DNA of 28,726 nucleotides from CBDDRG01 sp051306415 (GTDB lineage: Bacteria > Pseudomonadota > Gammaproteobacteria > Pseudomonadales > Porticoccaceae). Shown piece after piece: positions 17,997 to 26,237 of this stretch. Positions within the stretch are counted from its first letter, which is position 1, and each line of letters starts with the position of its first letter. A program made the translations under genes and the position numbers. Below the pieces are notes generated by a model, which saw only the letters and a program-made list of their open reading frames with translations, did no database searches and had not been told where the DNA came from. The stretch covers positions 1 through 28,726 of the forward strand of contig JBPPNE010000344.1 of the NCBI GenBank assembly GCA_051306415.1, given 5' to 3'.

Positions 17997-19852
17997 CGGT
18001 GATTACCGAGCAATACCTCGAATCTCTGCGAAGCCGCGAAGCTGAATTAGCCTGTCTGCCTTTCGAGCATGTGGCGCGCAACCGTAGTTTTTCCGACTTC
18101 CTTGCGAGGCTTGTCGCCGAGAGGAATGCACTTGCCGCTCGCTCCAGTGAGGTTTCCCGGACGCCGCGCTTCATCGTGGTTGCTCGTGCAAACCAGGACG
18201 TTATTGAACAGGCGATTTTCAGTGCTTCTTTGCAAAGCCATCCTGCGGTCGCGGTGCTGCTGCTTGAAGTGAGGCCTGATCGGCAGCAAGCGGGCGCTAT
18301 CCTGGCGACAGCTGCAGAGTGCCCTGATGGGTTACAGGTCGAGATTTGCGCCGATCAAGCACCGCTTCCGTTGTGGGTCGACGACGGTGATTATCTTATT
18401 CCGTTTGATCATGGCGATATTCTCCACCCAGCTCTCGCCTGCACCTTGGCATTGCTGTCACTGCTGCCGGACGGTTCACCGCCCGATGTGTGGTCGTGGA
18501 ACGCGACGTGTTACCGCGTTAGCGGAGATCATGGATTTGCTGTCGCGACTGGCTTCGTCCGCAAGCCCGCAGGCCCTGATCTGTCGTGGTTATCGGGAGA
18601 CGTCGTCGGGCGTGCATTCGCTGTCCGCGCCGGTAAGTTTCGCACGCTGTTCCATGAAGGCGTCGGCGCGCTGAGTGCTGAAGGGCTCGACACCCGTACG
18701 CTTCGCCTGGCGATGGCCGGAGTGTCGTGGCGGCATCATGCCGAGTACTTCGGATTGTATCGGGCAACTGGACCCGATGCGCTGCTTCGACCACGTGCGA
18801 TGCCTGAGAACGAAATCGAGGGTATTCGTCGTTTTGCCGCGTTGTATCTCCCACGCCTAGAGACTGAAGAGTGTCCGCGCGGAACGAGTGCCCGCGGCGA
18901 ACGCCGACCGTCCATTCAGCCGGCGACTCTGGGTGACGGCATCAGCGTAATCATTTCATTCCGAGACAACGCCGAACTCACTCTCAAAACCGTAGCCGCG
19001 GTTGCGTCGCAGGTGGTTGGGACCTGGATGGAACTGATTTTGGTCGACAATCAGTCCCGGCCGGCTGAGTTGGAGCGTCTGCGCGGCGGACTCCGTTCGT
19101 TAGGTGGTGATGATTTCAGGGTGGAGATCGTCGGCTATCCGCATCCCTTCAGTCACAGCCGCCAGTGTAATTTGGGTGCGCGTGTCGCGACCGGCGAGAC
19201 GCTTGTGTTTCTCAGTAATGATGCCACACTGGAAACGCCGACGGTTCTCGACGCCTTGGCGCGTTGGGCTGGGGTTCTCGGCGTGTCAACGGTTGGTGCC
19301 AGGATTGTCAGGCCAAGCGGTGAATTGCAATGTGCCGGTCTGAAGGCGCGCCAGAATGCGGGATTTGACTACAACTCGCCCCTGGAAGAAAGCCGCGATC
19401 CCTTATTTAGCACCGGGCTACGTGAGGTGGCAGGAAACTCGTTCGCTTGCGCCGCGATCCGGCGCAGCCGTTTCTTTGATCATGGGGGGCTTGACGAGGT
19501 TTTGTTTCCGATCGGACACAATGACGTCGATTTTTGCCTGAGGGCAGCGGAGCTGGGCTTCCGGCACTTGCTAGTGGGGTGGGTGCACGTGGCACACACG
19601 CCCGGCGGTAGTCGCGGCAGTTCAGACGAGATGCTACAAAAAGTTCTCCTCCGCGACCGTTATCCGCAGACACCACGTCTGTCTCAGTATCAATTGGAGA
19701 CTGATCCGCAAATACTCAAAATGTCGGTTGCCAAGAGCCAGAGTCAGCTGGCCAGCTCGAAGCCGCTTGTATTCTTGGAGAAGCTTTGGGGGCGCGTGTT
19801 GGAAGTTACCTCTGACCGGGCCGCTGGAGCACTACATAAGGGGAAGCAATGA
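17993..19852 (+). CDS. bi-domain GT2-type glycosyltransferase
   Basis: A 619-aa protein starting at an ATGA overlap (17993); the open frame further upstream is antisense-like shadow. Residues ~55-280 look like a degenerate GT-A domain (FIVVARANQDVIEQAIFSASLQSHP … YLIPFDHGDILHPAL). Residues ~320-560 form a clear GT2 domain with GISVIISFRDNAELTLKTVAAVASQ, LILVDNQS, NLGARVATGETLVFLSNDATLE and an acceptor-side GHNDVDFCLRAAELGFRHL. In both domains the metal motif is altered (DHGD; SND). Two fused transferases commonly build two successive linkages of a repeat unit, but the first domain may be non-catalytic. The C-terminal ~50 residues are Ser/Lys-rich. The stop overlaps the next gene in ATGA. Confidence 0.75.
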   Translation: MTVITEQYLESLRSREAELACLPFEHVARNRSFSDFLARLVAERNALAARSSEVSRTPRFIVVARANQDVIEQAIFSASLQSHPAVAVLLLEVRPDRQQAGAILATAAECPDGLQVEICADQAPLPLWVDDGDYLIPFDHGDILHPALACTLALLSLLPDGSPPDVWSWNATCYRVSGDHGFAVATGFVRKPAGPDLSWLSGDVVGRAFAVRAGKFRTLFHEGVGALSAEGLDTRTLRLAMAGVSWRHHAEYFGLYRATGPDALLRPRAMPENEIEGIRRFAALYLPRLETEECPRGTSARGERRPSIQPATLGDGISVIISFRDNAELTLKTVAAVASQVVGTWMELILVDNQSRPAELERLRGGLRSLGGDDFRVEIVGYPHPFSHSRQCNLGARVATGETLVFLSNDATLETPTVLDALARWAGVLGVSTVGARIVRPSGELQCAGLKARQNAGFDYNSPLEESRDPLFSTGLREVAGNSFACAAIRRSRFFDHGGLDEVLFPIGHNDVDFCLRAAELGFRHLLVGWVHVAHTPGGSRGSSDEMLQKVLLRDRYPQTPRLSQYQLETDPQILKMSVAKSQSQLASSKPLVFLEKLWGRVLEVTSDRAAGALHKGKQ

Positions 19853-21429
19853 GCGAAATCCTCGAACTGATCGAGTGGTCACGGCAATTAGATTTCAACC
19901 GTAAGCCGTGGCTCGTGCTGGGTAAAGGTCCGACCTTCGGTAAGGTAGGCCAAGTCGACTTGGATCAATATTTTGTCTGTACCCTCAACCATGTTATTCG
20001 GGAAGTGCCGGCGGACCTGGCTCACATCATCGATCTGGACGTCGTACAGGATTGCGCTGACGCCATTTACCGCAATGCGAAGACGCTCGTCCTGCCCTTT
20101 TACCCGCACGTGAACTGCAGACCGACCACGAAATCCATAAAAGAATTTCTCGGGGAGATTCCGGTGCTGCGGAAACTCGCGAGCGAGGGTCGACTGGTTT
20201 GGTACAACTTGGCGACCAGCAAGAAGAAGGAGGGCGACTCGCCTACGGTTGCCGTCAAGTTCTTTAGCGCTGAGGCAGCGCTGAACCTGCTGGCGTCCAT
20301 CGGAGTAAAAGTGGTCCGCTCGCTTGGGGTCGACGGCGGCACCAATTATTCCAACGACTTTGCCGACCTGTCCGAAAAGACACGACTTGCCAATGGACAC
20401 GAAAGCTTCGACAAGCAGTTCGCTGGCATCGCCCGGACGATCCGTACAACCGGCATTTTCTACGCGCCCCTCCACATCCAGGCGCCGGTGCGGGTCTTTG
20501 TCGGAGCCGATGCGGCGCAGGTGGCTGGCGTCAAAGTGCTGGAGTACAGCATCAAGAAGTTCGCGAGTCTGAGTGTCGATGTGCAAATCATAGATGATCG
20601 AGACGTACCGATACCGACGGCCCTATCGAATCGTTCGCGCACGGGCTTTTCGTTTTCGCGCTTTCATATCCCGAAGCTTTGTGGTTATCGCGGGAGAGCG
20701 ATCTATCTCGATGCCGACATGCAGGTGTTCACTGACATCCGCAAGCTGTGGACGTTGAATTTCGGCGAGGCCGATGTTCTTTACGCCGAGAGCAACAAGG
20801 GTGGTGCGCGTATTCCGCAGTTCAGTGTGATGCTACTGAACTGCGCTAATCTTGATTGGGACGTGCGCGAGATCGTAGAGAACCTTGATAACGGCGTGTT
20901 CGATTACAACCAATTAATGCAGCAACTGTGCATCCTACCGGCGGAACGCCGGCGTCCAGCGTTGCCTTTCGAATGGAATTCGCTGGAACACTATGAGGCG
21001 GGAAAGACAAATCTGATACACTACACGGACATGCCGACTCAGCCGTGGATATCCAATCGCAATCCCAACGGCCAACTTTGGTACGATTGCTGCCGCGAGG
21101 CGATCGACGAAGGATTTCTGTCACGCGACTTCTTGTATGACGAGGTCGAGAAGGGCAACGTATCGCCAGAACTGCCAGGGTGGCTAGGATTGCCTCCACC
21201 GGCCGACATCAAAGCCAAAAGAAAATCGTGGACGCCTCCGTTCAAGCGTTTCGTCAGTTTGCCAAAGGTTCCGCAGTTGGGGCTCGATGCAACTCCAGGC
21301 GAAGCTACTGCCGCGCATACTAAGTCGGGGCCTGCCGGGCCCAGCGGGGCAATTGGTACAACTGATCCGAGTCGCCGCGGTGCCGCAGGGCGTCTGTTGA
21401 AAGATCGACTGGTTCGTCTGTTTCGCTAG
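19849..21429 (+). CDS. fusion of an MAF/DUF115-like domain with a GT8-like glycosyltransferase
   Basis: A 526-aa protein with ATG overlapping the preceding stop and AAGGGGA (19838-19844) as ribosome binding site. Residues ~15-200 begin WLVLGKGPTF and continue FVCTLNHVIREVPADLAHIIDLDVV, the pattern of DUF115/MAF-type glycosyltransferase-like domains, which open with a glycine-rich 'GxGPS'-type loop; they end in LGVDGGTNYSNDF. Residues ~210-400 are GT8-like: VRVFVGADAAQVAGVKVLEYSI, then GRAIYLDADMQVF (DxD near residue 288) and the late metal ligand region LIHYTDMPTQPW near residue 390. GT8 enzymes are retaining transferases using UDP-sugars. The last ~90 residues are Pro/Gly/Ala-rich and basic. 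The GT8 assignment is firm; the N-terminal assignment is moderate. Donor and product unknown. Confidence 0.75.
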   Translation: MSEILELIEWSRQLDFNRKPWLVLGKGPTFGKVGQVDLDQYFVCTLNHVIREVPADLAHIIDLDVVQDCADAIYRNAKTLVLPFYPHVNCRPTTKSIKEFLGEIPVLRKLASEGRLVWYNLATSKKKEGDSPTVAVKFFSAEAALNLLASIGVKVVRSLGVDGGTNYSNDFADLSEKTRLANGHESFDKQFAGIARTIRTTGIFYAPLHIQAPVRVFVGADAAQVAGVKVLEYSIKKFASLSVDVQIIDDRDVPIPTALSNRSRTGFSFSRFHIPKLCGYRGRAIYLDADMQVFTDIRKLWTLNFGEADVLYAESNKGGARIPQFSVMLLNCANLDWDVREIVENLDNGVFDYNQLMQQLCILPAERRRPALPFEWNSLEHYEAGKTNLIHYTDMPTQPWISNRNPNGQLWYDCCREAIDEGFLSRDFLYDEVEKGNVSPELPGWLGLPPPADIKAKRKSWTPPFKRFVSLPKVPQLGLDATPGEATAAHTKSGPAGPSGAIGTTDPSRRGAAGRLLKDRLVRLFR

Positions 21430-21442
21430 GCGGATTTCTTCC

Positions 21443-22582
21443 ATGAATCTTTACGATCTCGTAAAACGCCGTGACCGGGAAACGGTGTTCGATATTGACC
21501 ATATAAATGCATGCGAAGTTAGGTTCAGCGACATGACTGAGCGATGTGTAGCGCTCGCGCCGAAAAGCGAGATGACGATTCGTCGTGCCCACGAAATCAG
21601 TTACCTAGCTTCTGCGCCGCAGATTATCGGCTGGGAGGTTTCAGCGCCAGGTGGCGGTCAAGCTAAAATCGACCTCTCGGTGAGAGGCGAGGGGGATCCT
21701 TCGCATCATGCTGTACTTTGTAGTATCAAGATGAAAACGGGGGATGTTCCGAGGCGAGTAATGCTCGGATGGCCAACGTGGACTGGAGATCGGAATGGCT
21801 ATTCGCTAACGATATCCAATCAGGGTGTTTCTGAGGCACTTATCGATGTCGGTCCTCACATTAGTGCACGCCCCAACTTGCTGTCGGATCTTAGAGGGAG
21901 CGGTGTGGAGGTCGGGCCCGGCGCCAATCCCTGTGTTAAGCCGTCGCGGCTGGTCAACGTCAAGTACGTCGAGGCATTGGCTGCTGAAGAATGGGCGCGG
22001 GTCTACGGTAAGCACTCCAGCGATGATCAGATGGCCGACCTATGGATGAACTATGTCGTCGCTTCTGCGCATCAGTTGGAGATATTCCCCGACGAGTCAC
22101 TGGATTTTATTTTTTCGAATCACGTGTTTGAGCACCTTGTCAATCCACTCGGGATTCTCCGCAATTGGTACAGAAAATTGAAGCCGAGAGGCTTTGTTGC
22201 GGCGGTTGTCCCGGATGCTCGCTTCACCTTCGACTTAAGGCAACCGGTATCTACTCTTGAAGAATGCATCGACGAACTAGGTAACGGAGATTTTTGCTTG
22301 CAGGCGAGGCATTATGAGAAATGGTGTCGTTATACCGCGCCTTACAATACGCCGGAGGATTTGATTCGTCGGCGTTATTCTGTCCATGCCAAGTACTACA
22401 CCCCCGATTCGTTTAGGGCAATGGCGGACTATTCTTCGCGTGAACTCGGTTGGGATCGCATCTTTGTGCAGTCGACACTGAACGGAAAAGATTTTAGCGT
22501 GATGCTCAGAAAGCCGGGTGCGGCGCTAACCGACGGTTCGACTTTTGATCGGCGCGACGACGTCGTTTTTGCATCGAAGTAA
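21443..22582 (+). CDS. SAM-dependent methyltransferase with N-terminal extension
   Basis: A 379-aa protein. The N-terminal ~135 residues are predicted mostly beta (IIGWEVSAPGGGQAKIDLSV … RVMLGWPTWTG) and are not part of a methyltransferase fold; a carbohydrate-binding role is possible. The C-terminal ~240 residues are a class I methyltransferase: motif I GVEVGPGANP near residues 153-162, LDFIFSNHVFEHLVNPLGILRNWYRKLKPRGFVAAVVPD for the later strands, and a region with HYEKWCRYTAPYNTPED. Other members of this architecture sit in O-antigen and capsule loci. It probably methylates a sugar or another small group on the glycan; acceptor unknown. The gap to the previous stop is 13 bases, with a weak AGGCGG before the ATG. 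Confidence 0.8.
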   Translation: MNLYDLVKRRDRETVFDIDHINACEVRFSDMTERCVALAPKSEMTIRRAHEISYLASAPQIIGWEVSAPGGGQAKIDLSVRGEGDPSHHAVLCSIKMKTGDVPRRVMLGWPTWTGDRNGYSLTISNQGVSEALIDVGPHISARPNLLSDLRGSGVEVGPGANPCVKPSRLVNVKYVEALAAEEWARVYGKHSSDDQMADLWMNYVVASAHQLEIFPDESLDFIFSNHVFEHLVNPLGILRNWYRKLKPRGFVAAVVPDARFTFDLRQPVSTLEECIDELGNGDFCLQARHYEKWCRYTAPYNTPEDLIRRRYSVHAKYYTPDSFRAMADYSSRELGWDRIFVQSTLNGKDFSVMLRKPGAALTDGSTFDRRDDVVFASK

Positions 22583-22596
22583 CAAGGGCTATCTAG

Positions 22597-23322
22597 ATGA
22601 AAGAAATGGTGATCTCCAACGCCGATCTGGCTGAAATTAATCGATTGCTTCCCTGGCACGCTGGTACCAGTCTTCCTGATGGTCGAATACTTGGCCGGCT
22701 GGACGTCGGTAAGAGAAACAATGTTTGTGAAATTCCGGATAAGCGCATCGTTCGCCTGAACGAGGAAATTTCACTGCGAGGGCTGTCGGCGCTCGAAGTC
22801 GGCTGCTTCGAGGGAATCCATACGGTTGGACTGCGGCTGTATTGCGATGATGTTACCGCCATCGATGTCAGACCGGTCAATGTCTTTAAGACACAAGCAC
22901 GTCTCGCTTGCCACGGAACCTGGGCAAAGGTTTTTCAGAAGGACGTGGAGAAAATGGATGAGAGGGACGGTCAATTCGACTTGGTGTTCCATTGTGGTGT
23001 CCTCTACCACCTATTGAATCCCGCCGAGCACATTCTTGCATTGGGGCGCGTGGCCCGCCACATCTTCTTAGACACCCATATCGCCCGGGATGAGACAAGG
23101 ATCGCGAAGCGGCGTGTGGGCGACACTGTTTACTCTGGAGCTTACCACGACGAAGGAGGGTGGGCGGACCCGTTCTCGGGCCGTGATCCGTCGGCGTTCT
23201 GGTTGACTCAAGATAGCTTGTTGGATCTCCTCGGACGGGCGGGCTTTAATGTCCATAACATCTGGGAGGTTCGAGAAGAGCGCAATGGCCCGCGAATCGC
23301 CTTAGTCGCATCGAACCGGTAG
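22597..23322 (+). CDS. class I SAM-dependent methyltransferase
   Basis: A 241-aa protein with motif I ALEVGCFEGIHTVGL at about residues 65-79, the acidic motif II TAIDVRP, and DLVFHCGVLYHLLNPAEHIL for strand 4 and following helix. This pattern is closest to the CmoB/DUF1698-like and Methyltransf_23 groups. There is no fused domain. It starts 14 bases after the preceding methyltransferase and ends seven bases before the next gene, so it is part of the same transcript. In a glycan locus it most plausibly methylates a sugar hydroxyl or a chain-end group; neither the acceptor nor whether it acts before or after polymerisation can be read from the sequence. Confidence 0.8.
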   Translation: MKEMVISNADLAEINRLLPWHAGTSLPDGRILGRLDVGKRNNVCEIPDKRIVRLNEEISLRGLSALEVGCFEGIHTVGLRLYCDDVTAIDVRPVNVFKTQARLACHGTWAKVFQKDVEKMDERDGQFDLVFHCGVLYHLLNPAEHILALGRVARHIFLDTHIARDETRIAKRRVGDTVYSGAYHDEGGWADPFSGRDPSAFWLTQDSLLDLLGRAGFNVHNIWEVREERNGPRIALVASNR

Positions 23323-23329
23323 GCTATAT

Positions 23330-25420
23330 ATGATGGTGTTGCAACGCGAGGTTCTTGACGATATCGACACGGATTCCTGTCTGACTGCCGGTCGCTTGGT
23401 CGTGCTTGCCGCGTGCGACTCGGTGTATGTTGCCCATGCGATATCATTGGTTCGGAGCATCGAAGTGTTTTCGCCCGGCGAGACCATCATTCTGCATGTA
23501 ATAAACCCTTCCGACGAAGCCCTGCAACAGCTGGATGTACTGGGTCGTCAATTGAAGAAAACCCGGCTCGTCGTGTCGCGGGAACGCATAGCGCTTGGTT
23601 CAATCACTGACATGCAGCGGAAGACCTATTACGCCTGCGCCCGGTTTTTGCGCCTGGCTGAACTGATGCAGGCTTCGGCCTGCGATTTCCTTGTTCTTGA
23701 TGCTGATTCAATGGTGGTTGCGCCGATCGAACGTGACTTCAGTGACAAGCCTGAAGCCGAGGTCTGTCTGCGGCGTCGCGATCTGGAGGGGCCTGTTTCC
23801 GAGCATCTTGCGGTAGCCGCTGGCTCGGTCTGGGTACGCTCTACACCGAGCGCTCGTCTATTCGTTCAGGCGATTGCTGCGGATATTCAGACGGCATTCA
23901 CCGACGGAGCTGCCGCATGGCATCTCGACCAGATCATTCTGAAACGGCGCATTGATGACGAGTTGATTCCTGTACAGGTTCGGAATATCAAGTCGAAATA
24001 TGCGGACTGGGATTTCCGGGATGATTCGGTGATATGGCAAGGCAAGGGAACCCGAAAGTACCTCGACTTGCGTTACCTGTTACTGCAAGGTGGCTTGTCA
24101 GGCGACCGCAACGAGGTGCGGCGATCCCAGCGGCTGTACGCTGAATTTTTGCGGTTCGCCGGCCGCACTACCGAGGCGCCGCTTGACCGCCGTCTCGCTG
24201 TATTGATGGCGGCACGGCCGCACCGAGTGGTATTTCTATTGCCGCGCTTGGATATGCCCTGGAAGCGGCAGGGTATGCGCAACGATAGGCCGCCGAAGCT
24301 TGAGATCGAAGTTCTTGAGCTTCGTCTGTATTGGGTCCGCTTCATTTCGCAACTTGCGAACGCCTGTGAGCGTGCAGGGCTGCATGTCGAGGTACAGGAG
24401 CTCCCGGCGTGGGAGATCACCCGCGAGTATGTCGAATCCTTAGGCGCGGCGGTAGCGCTTGTGCCGCACCGGTGCAAGCTCGACTTCGACCCAGGACGGA
24501 CGCCAGTCCTCTTTTACATGCAGGAATACTTTCGCTGGTTATTTGTTGTCGATGAACAGGGCTGGAGCGCGGCTTCGACGATTTATCCTGTACGCATAAG
24601 CGCATTACCCGCGGCACCGAGTGGAGCGTTCGATGAATATCGTCGCCGGCTGGCGCGGGGCGAGCTGCAAAGCAAGTTTTTGCAGCCCACGAGTCAAAAA
24701 TTGCAAGAGCCTGCCGCATCTGGATTGGCCCCTGGAGGGATCGGCGTTTCGCCGCTACCGGCGAAGACGGCCTCTTTCACTCAAGGATTGGTCGAACGTC
24801 TTACTGGCCAGCTTACCGCTCGCACCCGGCCACCGTCGGTTTTCTTTCCTCTGCAGATACCACACGATCAGTCGATCCGGTACTTCAGTGACTATGAATT
24901 CGACACTGTTCTTGACGCCGTTGTGCAATGGGGGAAGCGGGCGGGCGTGATTGTGAAGCTGAAGCCACACCCGGCCAACATGCCCGTGATGTCAAGATAC
25001 ATGGAAAAGCATGCGGAGGGGCCTTGGCTGCACTGGTGCAATGAAAATATTCACGATTTGATTGCGGATTCGGATGCCGTATTCACTGTTAACAGCGGCG
25101 TTGGTTTCGAAGCGTTGTTGCACGTAAAGCCAATAGTAACTTTTGGCCGCGCCGAGTATGACTGCATCACTGTGCGCGCGCGCGTTGACGCTATTGATGC
25201 GGCATGGCACGACTGTCTCAAGGTCACTTCGACCGAACGCGAAGTGCAATACCGAACGTTTTTCGACTGGTTCATGACCGCGCATGGCGTCGACATGTCA
25301 CGTTCCGATGCTGCATCTCTGCGATTTTCCGAGCTTGCGGCAAGAATCGCGTCGCTCGCTTGGAGCACCGAACGCGAGGAAGAGGAGGTAGGATTCAATG
25401 AATCAGTTAGTCCAGACTAA
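23330..25420 (+). CDS. GT8-like domain fused to a KpsC/KpsS-type capsule-synthesis (Kdo transferase-like) domain
   Basis: A 696-aa two-enzyme fusion. Residues ~1-275 resemble GT8-type nucleotide-diphospho-sugar transferases: LVVLAACDSVYVAHAISLVRSI, FLRLAELMQ, FLVLDADSMVV (DxD near residue 125), and AAWHLDQIIL. Residues ~300-690 read as a GT-B protein of the Capsule_synth/KpsC-KpsS group: SVFFPLQIPHDQS near 503, VIVKLKPHPAN near 543, and SDAVFTVNSGVGFEALLHVKPIVTFG near 580-605. The HP and NSxxGxEAL motifs are the diagnostic ones. In characterised members this group transfers beta-Kdo, as in the capsule linker or the O12 chain terminator of Klebsiella. Its place directly before wzm, overlapping it by 23 bases, fits a chain-terminating or acceptor-building role. 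Kdo specificity is inference. Confidence 0.75.
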   Translation: MMVLQREVLDDIDTDSCLTAGRLVVLAACDSVYVAHAISLVRSIEVFSPGETIILHVINPSDEALQQLDVLGRQLKKTRLVVSRERIALGSITDMQRKTYYACARFLRLAELMQASACDFLVLDADSMVVAPIERDFSDKPEAEVCLRRRDLEGPVSEHLAVAAGSVWVRSTPSARLFVQAIAADIQTAFTDGAAAWHLDQIILKRRIDDELIPVQVRNIKSKYADWDFRDDSVIWQGKGTRKYLDLRYLLLQGGLSGDRNEVRRSQRLYAEFLRFAGRTTEAPLDRRLAVLMAARPHRVVFLLPRLDMPWKRQGMRNDRPPKLEIEVLELRLYWVRFISQLANACERAGLHVEVQELPAWEITREYVESLGAAVALVPHRCKLDFDPGRTPVLFYMQEYFRWLFVVDEQGWSAASTIYPVRISALPAAPSGAFDEYRRRLARGELQSKFLQPTSQKLQEPAASGLAPGGIGVSPLPAKTASFTQGLVERLTGQLTARTRPPSVFFPLQIPHDQSIRYFSDYEFDTVLDAVVQWGKRAGVIVKLKPHPANMPVMSRYMEKHAEGPWLHWCNENIHDLIADSDAVFTVNSGVGFEALLHVKPIVTFGRAEYDCITVRARVDAIDAAWHDCLKVTSTEREVQYRTFFDWFMTAHGVDMSRSDAASLRFSELAARIASLAWSTEREEEEVGFNESVSPD

Positions 25421-26237
25421 ATGCTCGTTGGCCACCAGGGTGTTAATTGCGCGGCGCGAATTGCCGCGAACGGTATCGGTCGCGTGGTTGCTCGCGCGGC
25501 GCGAAATAGTCTCCGAGTGGCGCTCGTCACGCCTCAGTATTCTCTGGCCACTACTCTACCCGGTTGCGTATACGACTCTGTTTGTAGCCCTGCGCCCATC
25601 GATCCAAAGTGGGGCTGCACCGTTTTCATGGATGTATGTACTGCATGTTTTTATTGGATTCAGCCTGTGGCAGCTGTGGTTCGAGGGAATGCGAAAACAG
25701 ATGGACGCGGTACGGTCCAATCGTTCCTTGTTGTCGCGAGCCGACTTGAGTCCAGCATCGGTCTTTCTTGCTGGGTTTCTGGTGCAGATAGCACACCTTG
25801 TGCCACGGTTAATTCTAGCAATTGTGGCGGTGGGAATCTTTCTGGGCTTTCCGTCTCCGTTTTCTGTCGTTATTTTTTTGACGATGTCGATATTTCTGGT
25901 GGTCAATGGTTGCGCGATAGGTTTTGTAATGCAGCCGTTTTCGACTTTGCTGCCGGACCTTGGGAAAATTGTGCAGAGTGTGTCATTAGCGTTACTCGTT
26001 TCGGGCGGGGTGTTTGTTATCCTCCCTCCGGACGTCAATCCGATGATTGTTAAGCTTCTTGCTATGAATCCCTTGGGCCCTCTGATCGAAGCAGCCCGGG
26101 CGCCAATGCTTGGTCAGGCTCATGTGTTTGAATGGGCGGCATACATTTGGTCTGTGCTAACGGTTATAGCTCTGCTGCTGCAATTCGTGATTGCAAAAAA
26201 AGTTCTACCTGTCTTATTGGAGAGAATCGGTGGATAA
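25398..26237 (+). CDS. wzm: ABC-2 type polysaccharide exporter permease
   Basis: A 279-aa integral membrane protein with about six hydrophobic segments, starting at ATG 25398 with a strong AGGAGGT (25383-25389) eight bases before it. Both lie inside the 3' end of the preceding gene. The cytoplasmic N-terminal part ends in REIVSEWRSSRLSILWPLLYPVAY, the ABC-2 family block before the first membrane helix. It is followed by LSRADLSPASVFL, and the late NPLGPLIEAAR matches the family's conserved loop. Wzm-type permeases export undecaprenyl-diphosphate-linked glycans across the inner membrane, powered by Wzt. The next gene starts inside its last codons, as expected of a coupled wzm-wzt pair. Confidence 0.92.
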   Translation: MNQLVQTKCSLATRVLIARRELPRTVSVAWLLARREIVSEWRSSRLSILWPLLYPVAYTTLFVALRPSIQSGAAPFSWMYVLHVFIGFSLWQLWFEGMRKQMDAVRSNRSLLSRADLSPASVFLAGFLVQIAHLVPRLILAIVAVGIFLGFPSPFSVVIFLTMSIFLVVNGCAIGFVMQPFSTLLPDLGKIVQSVSLALLVSGGVFVILPPDVNPMIVKLLAMNPLGPLIEAARAPMLGQAHVFEWAAYIWSVLTVIALLLQFVIAKKVLPVLLERIGG

